A stretch of DNA of 64,000 nt from Streptomyces sp. DvalAA-43 (GTDB lineage Bacteria; Actinomycetota; Actinomycetes; Streptomycetales; Streptomycetaceae): assembly GCF_900091725.1 (NCBI RefSeq), contig NZ_FMBW01000022.1, positions 1-64,000 on the forward strand, in the 5' to 3' direction. Below the pieces are notes generated by a model. It ran no database searches. It had not been told where the DNA came from and saw only the letters and a list, made by a program, of their open reading frames with translations. The translations under genes were made by a program, and so were the position numbers. This document shows, in pieces, positions 43,573 through 54,300 of the stretch (its first letter is position 1; every line of letters begins with the position of its first letter).

Positions 43573-46500
43573 TCAGGCCTCCTGCCGGGCCTTGAGCAGG
43601 GCGGCCAGTCCGGCCACCGTGGGGTTCTCGAAGAGCAGTTGGAGTCCTTCCTCGGTGTCGCCCTCCCAGTGGAACTCCTCCCGCACCCGGGTCAGGATCT
43701 GCACGGCGTGCAGGGAGTCGCCGCCGATCTCGAAGAAGTTGTCCTCCACTCCGAAGCCGTCGAACTCCATGGCCTGTGCCCAGATGGCTGCCACGGCCGC
43801 CTCGGTCTCGTCGCGGGGAGCGACGATCTCGTAGGCGTCCAGCTCGCTCCAGGGCACCGGCAGTCCGGCGGCGTCGACCTTGCCGTTGGCGCTGAGCGGG
43901 ATGGCGTCGATGAACAGGCAGTGCTTGGGGACCATGTAGTCGGGGAGCAGTCCGGCCAGCTCCGCGAGCAGCTCCGCGCTCTCCGGCGCCCCGGTCCCGG
44001 CCGGGACGGCGTAGGCGACGAGCTGGCGGCGGCCGGTGGCGGGGTTGGTGTCCACCCGGGCGATCGCCCGGCTCACGCCGGGGAGCCGTTCCAGGGTGGC
44101 GGCGATCTCGCCGAGCTCCACCCGGTAGCCGTTGATCTTCACCTGGAAGTCGCGGCGGCCGAGGAACTCGATGTCCCCGTCGGGCAGGTAGCGGCCCAGG
44201 TCGCCGGTGCGGTAGAGCAGTTCGCCGGTCTCCGGGTGGGGTACGAAGCGTTCCGCCGTGCGTTCCCGGTCGGCCCAGTAGCCCTTGGCCACGCCGGTGC
44301 CACCGATCCAGATCTCGCCGGTCGCCCACACCGGCCGTGCCTCGAACCGGTCGTCGAGGACGTGCAGGGTCTGGTTGGCCAGCGGCTTGCCGTACGGGAT
44401 CCGGGTCCACGCCGGCGGGACCTCGCCGATCGGGTGGTGCACCGACCAGATGGACGCCTCGGTGGCGCCGCCCAGGCTGATCACCTCGGCCCGCGGGTGC
44501 CGGGCGCGGACCGCGTCGGGCAGCGCCACCGGGATCCAGTCGCCGCTGAGCAGCACGAGCCGCAGGTCACCGGCCCTTTCCTCGGACGGGCGGGCGGACG
44601 AGTCGGCCCACAGCTGCATCAGGGCGGGCACCGAGTTCCACACGGTGATGCCGTGGCGCTCCACCAGCTCGGCCCAGCAGACGGGGTCGTAGGAGCGTTC
44701 GGCGCTCGGCAGGACGAGGGTGCCGCCGGCCGCGAGGGTGCCGAAGACGTCGTAGACGGAGAGGTCGAAGGTCAGCGCGGAGAGGCCGAGCACCCGGTCC
44801 GTCGGGCCCACCGAGAAACGCCGGTTGAGGTCCTGGATGGTGTTCACGGCTCCGCGGTGGTCGATCATCACGCCCTTGGGGACGCCGGTGGAGCCGGAGG
44901 TGAAGATGACGTAGGCGAGGTCCTCGGGCGCCGGTGCGGTGTCCGGCGCCGAGTCCGGCTGCGCCAGGGTCTCGGCGTCGTCCAGGGCCACCAGGACCGT
45001 CCCGTCGGGCCAGTCCAGCTCGTCGCGGTACCGGGACGACGTGACCACGACGCCCACCCGGCCGGACTCCATCAGCTGCCGACGGCGGGCCGCGGGCCAC
45101 TGCGGATCGACCGGGAGGTAGGCCGCGCCGGAGGCCACCACCCCGAGAACCGCCGGGACCTGCTCCGGGCTCTTGTCCAGCACGACGCCGACCAGCGTGC
45201 CGGGCGTCGCACCGAGCCCCGCGAGCCGGTGCGCGAGCCGGTACGCCGAGGCCATCACCTCGCCGTAGCCGAGCCGGCCGCTGTCGGACAGCACGGCCGT
45301 GGCGTCCGGGGTGCGGAGCGCCTGCTCGGCGACGATGCCGAGCAGTGTCCCGCCGGGCAGGTCGAGGCCGGTGGCGTTGACTCCGTCGCGCTGTTCGAGC
45401 TGCGGGCGCGGGGCCGAGACCGTCGGGCCCAGGGCGTCCCAGAGGCCCGGCTCGCTGCTCAGCCGGTCCAGCAGGGCCTGGAAGGTGGCGAACATGTCGT
45501 CGAGCAGGCCCTCGGGGAACAGGGCCTCCACCGCGTCCCAGTTGAAGACCAGCTCCCCGTTCTCCTCCAGCACCTGGTGGTCGAGCCAGACCTGGGGGGT
45601 CTGGCTCACCCCGTGCCGGTACTCGCCGAAGAAGGCCATGCCGTCCATCGCGTCGGCGTCGCCCGAGAAGCCGAGCGCGCTGGTGAAGACGATCGGCATC
45701 CCGGCCCCGGGTCCGCTGCCGAGCCGCCGCGCCCGCTCCCGCAGGACCCGGACACCGCTGTACGACAGGTGTTCCAGGTCCTTCATCAGCTGTTGCTGGA
45801 AGCCCGCGGTCCGCCGGGCGAAGGTCTGGTCCTGGCCGCCGCTCACCTGGAGCAGGGTCAGCGAGGTGAAGTCGCCGATGATCTCGCCGAGCTGCGGGTG
45901 GACCTCGGCGGGCCGGTTGAAGAGCGTCAGGTTGAGGGTGAAGTCGCTCTGCAGCGTCCAGAGGCGCAGCACGTCGGTGAAGGCCGCCAGCAGGACGGAG
46001 GACGGGGTGAGGCCGCGTTCCCGGGCGTTCTTCTTGACCAGCTCCCACTGCTCGCGGGGCAGGCCGGCCCGGCGCCGGGTGAAGACGGTGCGGTCCGCCG
46101 AACCGGGCTGGATCGCCAGGGGCAGGTCGGGGGCGGGGGCCAGTTCGTCGAGGCGGTCCAGCCAGTATTTCTCGGCGGCCCGGTAGCGGGCTCCGTCGCG
46201 CTTCTCCTCCTCGGCGAGGACGAAGTCCCGGTAGCCGATCGCGAACGGCTCCGGCTGCCAGGTCTCGTCCTCGTAGTGACGCTGCCAGTCACGGAAGAGG
46301 AGGTCGAAGCTGTAGGCGTCCATGATGAGCAGGTCGAGGCTGATGTGCAGACGGAGCCCGTCGCGGTGCCGGGTCGCGCGGATGTCGAACAGCGGCCAGG
46401 TGTCGGGGGCGAGGACCTGGTGGTCGAGTTCGGCCCGCAGGGTCCGCAGGTGTTCCTCGAAGGCGTCCTCGGTCGCGTCGCCCTGGTCGTAGAACCGGAT

Positions 46501-46944
46501 CCCGTACTCCGGGACCTCGGAGAGCACCCGCTGGCGGCCGTCCGGCCCGATCACGGCTCGGAGCATGTCGTGCCGGGCGATCACCTTCCGCAGGGCCCTC
46601 TCCAGGCGTGCCACGTCGAGGCCGTCGCGGTCGAGCTCGAAGTAGAAGTGTGTCGCCACCCCGCCCAGTTCCAGGGCACGGTTGTGGCCGATCCAGTAGG
46701 CGTGCTGAATGTCCGTCAGGACGAACGGCTCGTGCCGCTCGTCCGGCCGCGCGGTGAGCGCCGTCGGCTCGGCACCCTTCTCGGTGGCGCGCAGCAGGGT
46801 GATCAACTCGTCGCGCCGTGCCCGTAGTTCGTCCCGGAGCCGGGCGGTGAGCGCACCGGGCGGCGCGATCACGTCGAGACTGTCGCCGGAGAGCCTCAGC
46901 TTGATGCCGAGCTGCTGGAGCTCCGATATCAGATCGTGGTCCAT
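43573..46944 (-). CDS. NRPS module TubC-docking/Cy/A(Cys)/PCP
   Basis: A 1123-residue NRPS. Residues 1-52 form a TubC-type N-terminal docking domain (LISELQQLGIKLRLSGDSLDVIAPPG). The heterocyclization domain has the intact DxxxxDxxS motif as DLLIMDAYS near residue 207. The adenylation domain (YVIFTSGSTGVPKG, FDLSVYDVFG near 725, TVWNSVPAL, LLSGDW, SLGGATEASIW) reads to a code close to DLYNLSLIWK, that of cysteine. The PCP serine is in GGDSLHAV near residue 1076. It should activate cysteine and form a thiazoline. No oxidase or epimerase domain is seen. Confidence 0.93.
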   Translation of the reverse strand: MDHDLISELQQLGIKLRLSGDSLDVIAPPGALTARLRDELRARRDELITLLRATEKGAEPTALTARPDERHEPFVLTDIQHAYWIGHNRALELGGVATHFYFELDRDGLDVARLERALRKVIARHDMLRAVIGPDGRQRVLSEVPEYGIRFYDQGDATEDAFEEHLRTLRAELDHQVLAPDTWPLFDIRATRHRDGLRLHISLDLLIMDAYSFDLLFRDWQRHYEDETWQPEPFAIGYRDFVLAEEEKRDGARYRAAEKYWLDRLDELAPAPDLPLAIQPGSADRTVFTRRRAGLPREQWELVKKNARERGLTPSSVLLAAFTDVLRLWTLQSDFTLNLTLFNRPAEVHPQLGEIIGDFTSLTLLQVSGGQDQTFARRTAGFQQQLMKDLEHLSYSGVRVLRERARRLGSGPGAGMPIVFTSALGFSGDADAMDGMAFFGEYRHGVSQTPQVWLDHQVLEENGELVFNWDAVEALFPEGLLDDMFATFQALLDRLSSEPGLWDALGPTVSAPRPQLEQRDGVNATGLDLPGGTLLGIVAEQALRTPDATAVLSDSGRLGYGEVMASAYRLAHRLAGLGATPGTLVGVVLDKSPEQVPAVLGVVASGAAYLPVDPQWPAARRRQLMESGRVGVVVTSSRYRDELDWPDGTVLVALDDAETLAQPDSAPDTAPAPEDLAYVIFTSGSTGVPKGVMIDHRGAVNTIQDLNRRFSVGPTDRVLGLSALTFDLSVYDVFGTLAAGGTLVLPSAERSYDPVCWAELVERHGITVWNSVPALMQLWADSSARPSEERAGDLRLVLLSGDWIPVALPDAVRARHPRAEVISLGGATEASIWSVHHPIGEVPPAWTRIPYGKPLANQTLHVLDDRFEARPVWATGEIWIGGTGVAKGYWADRERTAERFVPHPETGELLYRTGDLGRYLPDGDIEFLGRRDFQVKINGYRVELGEIAATLERLPGVSRAIARVDTNPATGRRQLVAYAVPAGTGAPESAELLAELAGLLPDYMVPKHCLFIDAIPLSANGKVDAAGLPVPWSELDAYEIVAPRDETEAAVAAIWAQAMEFDGFGVEDNFFEIGGDSLHAVQILTRVREEFHWEGDTEEGLQLLFENPTVAGLAALLKARQEA

Positions 46945-46963
46945 CGCGGGTCCTCCCCTGGGG

Positions 46964-49900
46964 TCAGTGCTGAGCGGGACAGGTGGTCATGAGTGCGGCG
47001 ACGGCCGCGACATGGGCGTCGGTGAGCAGTGTGTGGTGGGTGCCGTCGGTCCGCTCGGCGGTGGTCCGGCCGCTGGTGAGCGAGGACCAGCCCCACTCCG
47101 CGGAGTCCGTGTGCGGGTGGTCCGCGAACTCGGTCACGCTCCCGTGCGCCGCCCGGACCACGGTGATGTCGGCCGCGACCGTGGACGCGCGATAGCGGTG
47201 GCACGCGGTGATGATGCCCCGGAACACCGGCCAGCTCAGGGCCAGGTCGGCGGCGTCGGGGAGGTCGAGGCCCTGTTCCCGGGCCAGTGCCACGGTCCGG
47301 GTGAGCCGCTCCGGCGCCGGGGAGGCGGCCAGTTCGGCCGCGTCGGCGGGGCGGACCGCCGCAGGGTCGAAGCCGACGTCCAGGTCCTCCAGGAACCACA
47401 GGAGCATAGCCGCCTCGCCGGGCTCGGCCGCCTCGGGGGTCCCCTGGTCCGGGGCCGGTGAGTCGATCACCACGAGCCGCTCCACGGTCTCGCCCCGCTG
47501 CTCCAGCAGCCGGGCCAGCTCGAAGGCGATCACCGAGCCGGACGACCAGCCGGCCAGCCGGTAGGGGCCGTGCGGGCGGGCCGCGAGCAGCGCCCGGACG
47601 TAGCACTCGGCCAGTGCCTCCACGGAGTCCAGCGGCTCCCTGCCCACCCCCGGGCCGGGTGCCTGGCAGGCGTACGCGGGCCCGTCGAGCAGTTCCGCCA
47701 GTCCCCGGTAGCAGAGCACGTTCCCTCCGGCCGGGTGCACCAGCACCCAGGGGGTCCCGTCGCCCGTGTCGTCGAGCGCCACCAGCGGGGACCACTCGTC
47801 CTGTCCGGTCTCCAGCAGCGCGGCGAGCGCGGCGACGGTCCGATGCTCCAGCAGCGCGCCGAGCGGGGCGCGCAGGCCCAGCCGTGTGCCGACCAGGCCG
47901 ATGACGCGCAGCGCGGCGAAGGACTGTCCGCCGAGGTCGAAGAAGTCGTCGTGGACGCCGACCGGTTCGACCCCGAGGACCGATTCCCAGATCTCCACGA
48001 GGACCTTCTCGGTCTCCGTCCGGGGCGCCGTGTACGTACGGGTCCGGCCGTCCTGCGCGGGGCCCATGGCCTCCAGGGCGCGGCGGTCCAGTTTGCCGTT
48101 GGCCGTGAGCGGCAGGCCGTCGACGACGACGACGAAACTCGGTACGAGGTGGCCGGGCAGCCGGTCGGCCAGGTAGGCGCGCAGCTCCTCCGGTTCCGGG
48201 CGCGGTACGTCCGGCTCGGCGACGGCGTAACCGGCGAGCTGCCGTCCCGAGCCGGAGGCGCGGGCGACGACGACCGCGTGCCGCACGGCCGGATGCTGGG
48301 CCAGCGCGTGCTCGATCTCGCCCGGCTCCACCCGGAACCCCTGGATCTTGACCTGGAAGTCGGCGCGTCCCAGGAACTCGATGTCCCCGTCGGGCAGATA
48401 GCGGCCGTGGTCGCCGGTCCGGTACAGCCGCTCGCCGGTGACCGGGTCGGTGATGAAGGAGGCCGCCGTCCGGTCGGGGTCGTCGAGGTAGCCGAGTGCG
48501 ACGCCGGTACCGCCGATGAACAGGTCGCCGGTGACCCAGTCGGGGGCGTCCCGGCCCACCGCGTCCAGCACCCGCCAGGTCTGGTTTCCCAGCGGACGGC
48601 CGTAGGGGATGCTCGACCAGGCCGGGTCGACCCGGTCGATCGGGTGGTGGATGGACCAGATCGAGGCCTCGGTCGCGCCGCCGAGGCTCACCACCCGCGC
48701 GTGGGGTGCGATCCGGGCGATCAGGTCCGGGAGCCGGACCGGGATCCAGTCACCGCTCAGCAGGACCACGCGGAGTGCGGGGAAGGTCAGACCGGCCTGC
48801 TCGGCGGCCTCCGCGAACAGCTGCATGATCGCCGGTACCGAGTTCCAGACCGTGACGCCGTGTTCCCGCACCAGGTCGGCCCACTGTCCCGGGCTCGCGG
48901 CTCCGGCCGGGGGCAGCAGCAGGGTCGCACCGGCCTCGGCGGTGCCGAAGACGTCGTAGACGGAGAGGTCGAAGCAGAGCGAGGAGACGCCGAAGACCAC
49001 GTCGTCCTGGCCGATGCCGAACCTGCGGTTGATGTCGACCACGGTGTTCAGCGGTCCTCGGTGGTCGAGTACCGCGCCCTTGGGCTTGCCGCTGGACCCC
49101 GAGGTGTAGATGACGTAGGCGGTGTCGCCGGGGTCGCCCTCGTGCACGGGTGCCGGGCCCTTCACCGGCTCCGCTTCCGCGACCGTCAGCACCGGGCGGC
49201 CGGTGGCCGGGGCGAGGGAGTCCCGCTCGTCCGCCGAGGTGATCACGGCGGCGACCCGGGCGTCCACGAGGAGCTCGCCCACGCGTTCTCGGGGCCAGCC
49301 GGGGTCGATGGGCACATAGGCGGCCCCGGCCGCGAGCACGCCGTGGACGGCGGCGATCTGTTCACCGCCCTTCGGCAGGACGACGGCGACCTTGTCGCCG
49401 GGCCTGACACCGTTGCGGTGCAGGAGGGCGGCGACGTCCTGGGCGCGGGCGTGCAGTTCCGCGTAGTCCATGGCGCCGTCCGCCGCCACCACGGCCGGCG
49501 CCCCGGGGCGCCGGCCGGCCTGCCGGGCCAGCGCGCGGCCGAGCAGGCCCTCGGGGATGTCGCAGGCCGTGTCGTTGACCGCGGCGCGGCGTGCGCGCTG
49601 TCCGTCCGGCAGCAGGCCGAAGGAGCCTCGCGTCCAGGCCGCCGGGTCGTCCGCGAGCAGCAGGAGCAGGTCCCGGTAGGCCGTGTGCATGGCGTCGACC
49701 AGACCGGCCGGGAACATGGTCTCGACCAGGTCCCAGACCACCCAGAGGCCGCCGTCGCTCTGCTCCCAGAACTGGTTGTCGAGCAGCACCTGTGGCGTCT
49801 CCAGGTGGCTGAAGACCGGCTGGTCGAGGTGGCCCATGAACAGTCCGCTGCCGACCACGAACGGGCAGGCCGCGCGGCCGGGCGTACGCCGTACCTGGTT

Positions 49901-51145
49901 GAGCGTCTGGAGGACCTTCACCCCGCTCCAGTAGGTGTGTTCCATGTCGGTCATGACCTGGCTCTGCAGCCGTCGGGCCCGGTCGCGGAAGGTCTCGTCG
50001 TGCCGCCAGTCGACCTCCAGCGGGTACAGCGAGGCGAAGTTGCCGACCACCTCCGAGATCTGCGGATGGATCGGCAGCCGGTGGGTCATCATGTTGTTCA
50101 GCAGGAAGTGCCGGGAGCCGCTCCAGTACGCCACGAGTTCGGCGTAGACCGCGTACACGGCGTTGGTCGTGGTGACACCGTTGTCCGTCGCCCGCTGCTT
50201 GAAGCGGGTCCACTGGTCGGCGGTCAGGGTGAATTCGCGCCGGGTGAGCTGGACCCGGGTGCGGGTGTCCGTACCGCTCACCAGCGGCAGGTTCGGTGCT
50301 TCCGGCCAGGCGGCCATCCGGTCGCACCAGTACTTCCGGGAGGCTTCGCCGCGCTCCGACTCCTCCAGGGCGGCCAGTGCCAGCACACAGTCGCGGTAGG
50401 CCAGATCCAGTTCCGGCAGGGTCTCGGACGGGTCGTGGTAGCTGCGCAGCACGCTGTCGAGGAAGCGGCCGGTGCCGGGGCCGTCGCTGAAGAAGTTGTT
50501 GTTGTTGTAGTGCAGCCTCGCCCGGCCGTCGCCGTAGCGGGTGATCCGCACGTCCATCCAGGGCCAGGTGTCCAGCGGGAGTTCGGCGGCCTGCATCTCG
50601 TCCCGGGTCCGCTCGACGACGGCCCGTGCCTCGGCCTCGGGGGCCTGCCGGACATCCGCGACCCGGACCTTCACCGGTGCGGGGTCACGGACGGTCTCCA
50701 GCTGGAGGTCGTCGCGCACCACCACCAGACTGTCGCGCTGGCGGTGCAGCATGCGGTTGAGCGCGGCCTCGAAGCGCTCGGGGTCGAGTTCCTCGAAGTC
50801 GAACTCCATGTACTGGTGCGGCCGGACGTGGTACTCGAACTGGGCGGTGCTGCCGACCAGGAACGACATCTGGAGGTCGGACGGCGGGAACGGCTCGTGG
50901 CGCCGTTGCTCGTCGCGGACGACCTGCGGGAGCGCGCCGGTCTGCCGGGCGGCGTCGCCCTGTTTGAGCAGGGCGACCAGCTCCGCCTTGCGTTCGGTGA
51001 GTTCCTGCCGGATCTGGTCGGGGAGCGAGCCGGCGGTGGCGCGCACCTCGATGCGGTCGCCGTCGACCAGCCGCAGGCGGACGCCGTGCTGGGCGAGCCG
51101 GCCGAGCAGCTCGGCCGGGTCGGCGTGGCCTCCGTGTGCTGTCAT
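46964..51145 (-). CDS. NRPS module TubC-docking/Cy*/A(Cys)/PCP/TE
   Basis: A 1393-residue NRPS with TubC-type docking start (LLGRLAQHGVRLRLVDGDRIEVRA), Cy domain, A domain, PCP and TE. The A domain repeats the cysteine-type signature (FDLSVYDVFG, TVWNSVPAIM, LLSGDWIPV, SLGGATEASIW). The PCP serine is in LGGQSFAALR near residue 1075, and the thioesterase nucleophile is in GWSSGS near residue 1201. The Cy motif is altered: the position aligned to DxxxxDxxS reads NNFFSDGPG (near residue 218), so the first Asp and the Ser are changed. It may condense without cyclising, or divide the work with the other Cy. The TE makes it the last station. Confidence 0.92.
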   Translation of the reverse strand: MTAHGGHADPAELLGRLAQHGVRLRLVDGDRIEVRATAGSLPDQIRQELTERKAELVALLKQGDAARQTGALPQVVRDEQRRHEPFPPSDLQMSFLVGSTAQFEYHVRPHQYMEFDFEELDPERFEAALNRMLHRQRDSLVVVRDDLQLETVRDPAPVKVRVADVRQAPEAEARAVVERTRDEMQAAELPLDTWPWMDVRITRYGDGRARLHYNNNNFFSDGPGTGRFLDSVLRSYHDPSETLPELDLAYRDCVLALAALEESERGEASRKYWCDRMAAWPEAPNLPLVSGTDTRTRVQLTRREFTLTADQWTRFKQRATDNGVTTTNAVYAVYAELVAYWSGSRHFLLNNMMTHRLPIHPQISEVVGNFASLYPLEVDWRHDETFRDRARRLQSQVMTDMEHTYWSGVKVLQTLNQVRRTPGRAACPFVVGSGLFMGHLDQPVFSHLETPQVLLDNQFWEQSDGGLWVVWDLVETMFPAGLVDAMHTAYRDLLLLLADDPAAWTRGSFGLLPDGQRARRAAVNDTACDIPEGLLGRALARQAGRRPGAPAVVAADGAMDYAELHARAQDVAALLHRNGVRPGDKVAVVLPKGGEQIAAVHGVLAAGAAYVPIDPGWPRERVGELLVDARVAAVITSADERDSLAPATGRPVLTVAEAEPVKGPAPVHEGDPGDTAYVIYTSGSSGKPKGAVLDHRGPLNTVVDINRRFGIGQDDVVFGVSSLCFDLSVYDVFGTAEAGATLLLPPAGAASPGQWADLVREHGVTVWNSVPAIMQLFAEAAEQAGLTFPALRVVLLSGDWIPVRLPDLIARIAPHARVVSLGGATEASIWSIHHPIDRVDPAWSSIPYGRPLGNQTWRVLDAVGRDAPDWVTGDLFIGGTGVALGYLDDPDRTAASFITDPVTGERLYRTGDHGRYLPDGDIEFLGRADFQVKIQGFRVEPGEIEHALAQHPAVRHAVVVARASGSGRQLAGYAVAEPDVPRPEPEELRAYLADRLPGHLVPSFVVVVDGLPLTANGKLDRRALEAMGPAQDGRTRTYTAPRTETEKVLVEIWESVLGVEPVGVHDDFFDLGGQSFAALRVIGLVGTRLGLRAPLGALLEHRTVAALAALLETGQDEWSPLVALDDTGDGTPWVLVHPAGGNVLCYRGLAELLDGPAYACQAPGPGVGREPLDSVEALAECYVRALLAARPHGPYRLAGWSSGSVIAFELARLLEQRGETVERLVVIDSPAPDQGTPEAAEPGEAAMLLWFLEDLDVGFDPAAVRPADAAELAASPAPERLTRTVALAREQGLDLPDAADLALSWPVFRGIITACHRYRASTVAADITVVRAAHGSVTEFADHPHTDSAEWGWSSLTSGRTTAERTDGTHHTLLTDAHVAAVAALMTTCPAQH

Positions 51146-51282
51146 TCCGGGAACTCCATTTCGGACGGTCGGGAGCGCCGGACCCGGTCGGGCCGACGCC
51201 GCCACGGGGAAGTGGTACGAAGTCGGGGGCCGGGGCGTGGGGGCCCCGGGGCACGGCACCACGGGGCCGGGGCGCGCCCGTG

Positions 51283-51310
51283 CGTCCGCCGGCCGGTGGA
51301 CCGGCGGACG
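51283..51310 (-). terminator. Hairpin between PKS and NRPS genes
   Basis: CGTCCGCCGG (51283-51292) pairs with CCGGCGGACG (51301-51310) around an 8-base loop, 37 bp beyond the PKS stop codon and about 140 bp before the NRPS start. Possibly an attenuator tuning PKS versus NRPS levels. Confidence 0.5.
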
Positions 51311-51346
51311 AGGGGGCGTGGATCGGCGGCGCGGTGTGCGCGTGGA

Positions 51347-54300
51347 TCAGATGGTGAGGACCTCGACGTCGTCGGCCCCGGCGTCGTCGGCCTCCGAGTC
51401 GTCGGCGACCAGACTGCGGAGCGTGATCTGTCGGTGGATCAGGTCGACCACGTCGGCGACGGTGTTGCCGCCGAACACGAACGAGGGCGGGACGTCCGCC
51501 GAGAAGTCGGCCAGCAGCCGGTTGCGCAGCCGTACGGCGCTCAGTGAGTCCAGGCCGAGTTCGCTCAGTCGGCGGTGCCCGAAGGTGGGCCGCAGCTCGT
51601 CCCGCTGCCGCGTCGTGAGGCCGAGCAGCTCACCGGCGGCGTCGAGGAGTTCCTCGCCGATCGCGGCCTTCCCGGCCTGCGGGTCCCGGAGCGCGAGCTC
51701 GGCCACCCGGTCGGCCGCGCGGCCCTCCTGGCCCTCCCGGCCCTCGGACGGTTCCACCGGGGTGTCGGGCAGCTGCCCGTCCGGGGTGCGGTCCGGGGCC
51801 AGGTCGCTCAGCAGGGTGTACGGCAGCCGCCGGTTGTCCGTGGCGGTGAACCGGGCCCAGTCGACCGCCGCGAGCCCGGCCGCCGGGAGGCCGTCGTCCA
51901 GCAGGCCGCCGAGCGCCGCCAGGGCCTCTGCGGAGCCGATCCCGGTGATGCCGGTACGGGCGAGCCGGGCGAGCAGCTCGGGACGGGCGGCCATGCCGGC
52001 CTGGGCCCAGGGGCCCCAGTTGACGCCGAGGGCCACCTGTCCCTCGTGGCAGCGCTGTTCGGCGAGCCCGTCCAGGAAGGCGTTGGCGGTGACATAGGCG
52101 GCCTGTCCGGCCGAGCCGGTCAGGGAGGCGAGCGACGAGAAGAGCACGAGGAAGTCGAGCTCGACACCGGCGGTCAGGGTGTGGAGGTTGCGCGCGCCCT
52201 GGACCTTCGGCCTGAGGACGGCCTCGAAGCGTGCGCGGTCGAGGTCGACCAGCGGGGCGTCGTCGGTGACGCCGGCGGCGTGGACGACACCGCGCAGCGG
52301 GGGCAGCTCCCGGTCGATCCGCCGGAACAGGCCGGTCGTCGCCGGAAGGTCGGCCACATCGGCCGGCCAGAGCTCGACCCGCACCCCGGCGGCCCGCAGC
52401 TCCTGGACCTCGCGCGGGGTTCCGGCCGGTACGGAGCGGCTGGTCAGCACCAGGCAGCGCGCGCCCCGGTCGGCCAGCCACCGTGCGGTGGCCAGGCCCA
52501 GGGCACCGAGCCCGCCGGTCACCAGATAGCTGCCGTCCGGACGGACGGGTGCCGTCGCCGCGTCGCCGCGCCCGGATTCCCGCAGTCGGGCGGTGAACCA
52601 CCGGCCGTCACGCACCGCCAGATGGCCGCGCCCCGGCAGTCCCGCGACGCGGGCGAGCACCCCGGACAGCGGCGGCTGTGTCCCGCCCGGCTCGAAGTCG
52701 ACCTGGACGCATTTGAGTTCGGGGTACTCGGCGATGACCGCCCTGGCCAGTCCGGTGAGCATCGCCTGTCCGGCGTCCGGACGCGTCGGCAGCTGCGGGA
52801 CCCGGACCGCGCCGGTCGAGCAGACGACGACCTCGGGGCGGTCCGCGGCGAACTCCCGCAGGAACTGCCGGAGGATCGCGAAGGCCGTACCGGCGGGCCC
52901 GGAGGGATCGCCGTCGGCTGCCGCCGGGGCCATCCGGAGGACCAGTCCGGCGACCGTGTCCGCCCGGTGACGGGCCTCGGTGAACAGCAGGGCCAGTTCC
53001 TCGTCCGAGGCGTCCGGGGCGACCACCAGTGCCTGGGCCGTGGTTCCGGCCCCGGCGCACCAGTCGTCGGCCGGTGACGCGTCGGTCCCGCAGACCAGCC
53101 AGGTGCCCGGCCGCCCGTCGGTGGCCTCCGGCGGGGCCGGGACCCAGTCGGTCCGGAGCGTCCGCACCCCGGCCCCGGCCGCCGCGGCGATCCGGTCCGG
53201 TGCGACCGGCCGGAGCCGCAGCGCCTCGACGGCCGCCAGCGGTTCGCCGTCGTCGGACAGCAGATCCAGGTCGAAGGCGCGTGTGCCGTCGGCCCCGGGT
53301 CCGGCGTCGCGGACCACGCACCACACGTGTGCGGGCAGTCGGCGGTGGACGGTGATCCGGTCGATGCCGACCGGGAGGAGGAGTTCCTCCGTATCGCCGA
53401 GGAAGGCGGCGGTCACGTGGAAGCAGGCGTCGAGCACCACGGGGTGCGCGTGGTGGGCCGCATGGTCCTCGGCCGGGAGCGTCACCTCGACCCGGCCGAC
53501 GGCCCGCGTCCGGTCCGCCCAGAGCCGGCGCAGTCCGCGGAAGGCCGGGCCGTAGTCGAGTCCGCGTCCGCGCAGCGTCTTGTACAGCGTCTCGACGTCC
53601 AGTTCGGTCAGGCCGTCGCGGAGCCGGTCGAGGTCGGCCCGGGTGTCCGGGGCAGGTTCCGCCGCCTGTGCGGCGGCCACCGTGACGTGCTCCGTCCACT
53701 CGTCCCGCCCGGACACCCGGCTGAAGCCGCGGATCCGGTGCCCGGCCTCGACCACCGTCTGGGTGGTGACCGGTGCGTCGTCGGGCAGCGGCAGGAAGGC
53801 GGTGAAGGACACTCCGCGGAGCGACCACGGCCCGTCACCGGCGACCGCGCGGGCGGCCGCGTCGGCCCACTCCGTCATCGCGGCCCCGGGCAGCACCGGA
53901 CGGCCCGCCACCCGGTGCTGGTCGAGGTACCAGGGCTGTTCGGCGGTCAGGGTGCGGGAGAACCAGTGGGCCTCGGCACCGGCGAGTTCGACGGGGGCGC
54001 CGAGCAGCGGGTGTCGCCCGTCTCCGCCGTCGGTGAACCAGTGCCGGGTCGGTTCGAGCGGGTGGCCCGGCAGGCGGACCGGCAGCGGCAGCCGTCCGTA
54101 CGCCCCGTCCCGGTCCCGCAGCACCCCCGTCCAGTCGACCCGCCCGCCCCGGACGTACCACTGCGCCAGTCCCTCGGCGAAGCGCCGGTCGTCGGTGTCG
54201 TCGCGGTGCAGACTCGGCAGGCTGACCGCCTCGGTCAGCGCGGCCTCGATGAGCGGGCCGAGCACCGGGTGCGGTCCGCACTCCACGACGGTGGTGCAGC

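Noticed and set aside
43573..51145. Thiotetronate (thiolactomycin-type) biosynthesis
   Set aside because: Cy/cysteine modules recalled thiotetronate clusters, but the FkbH, E2 and hydrolase genes define oxygen tetronates, and I see no clear thiotetronate-specific arrangement.
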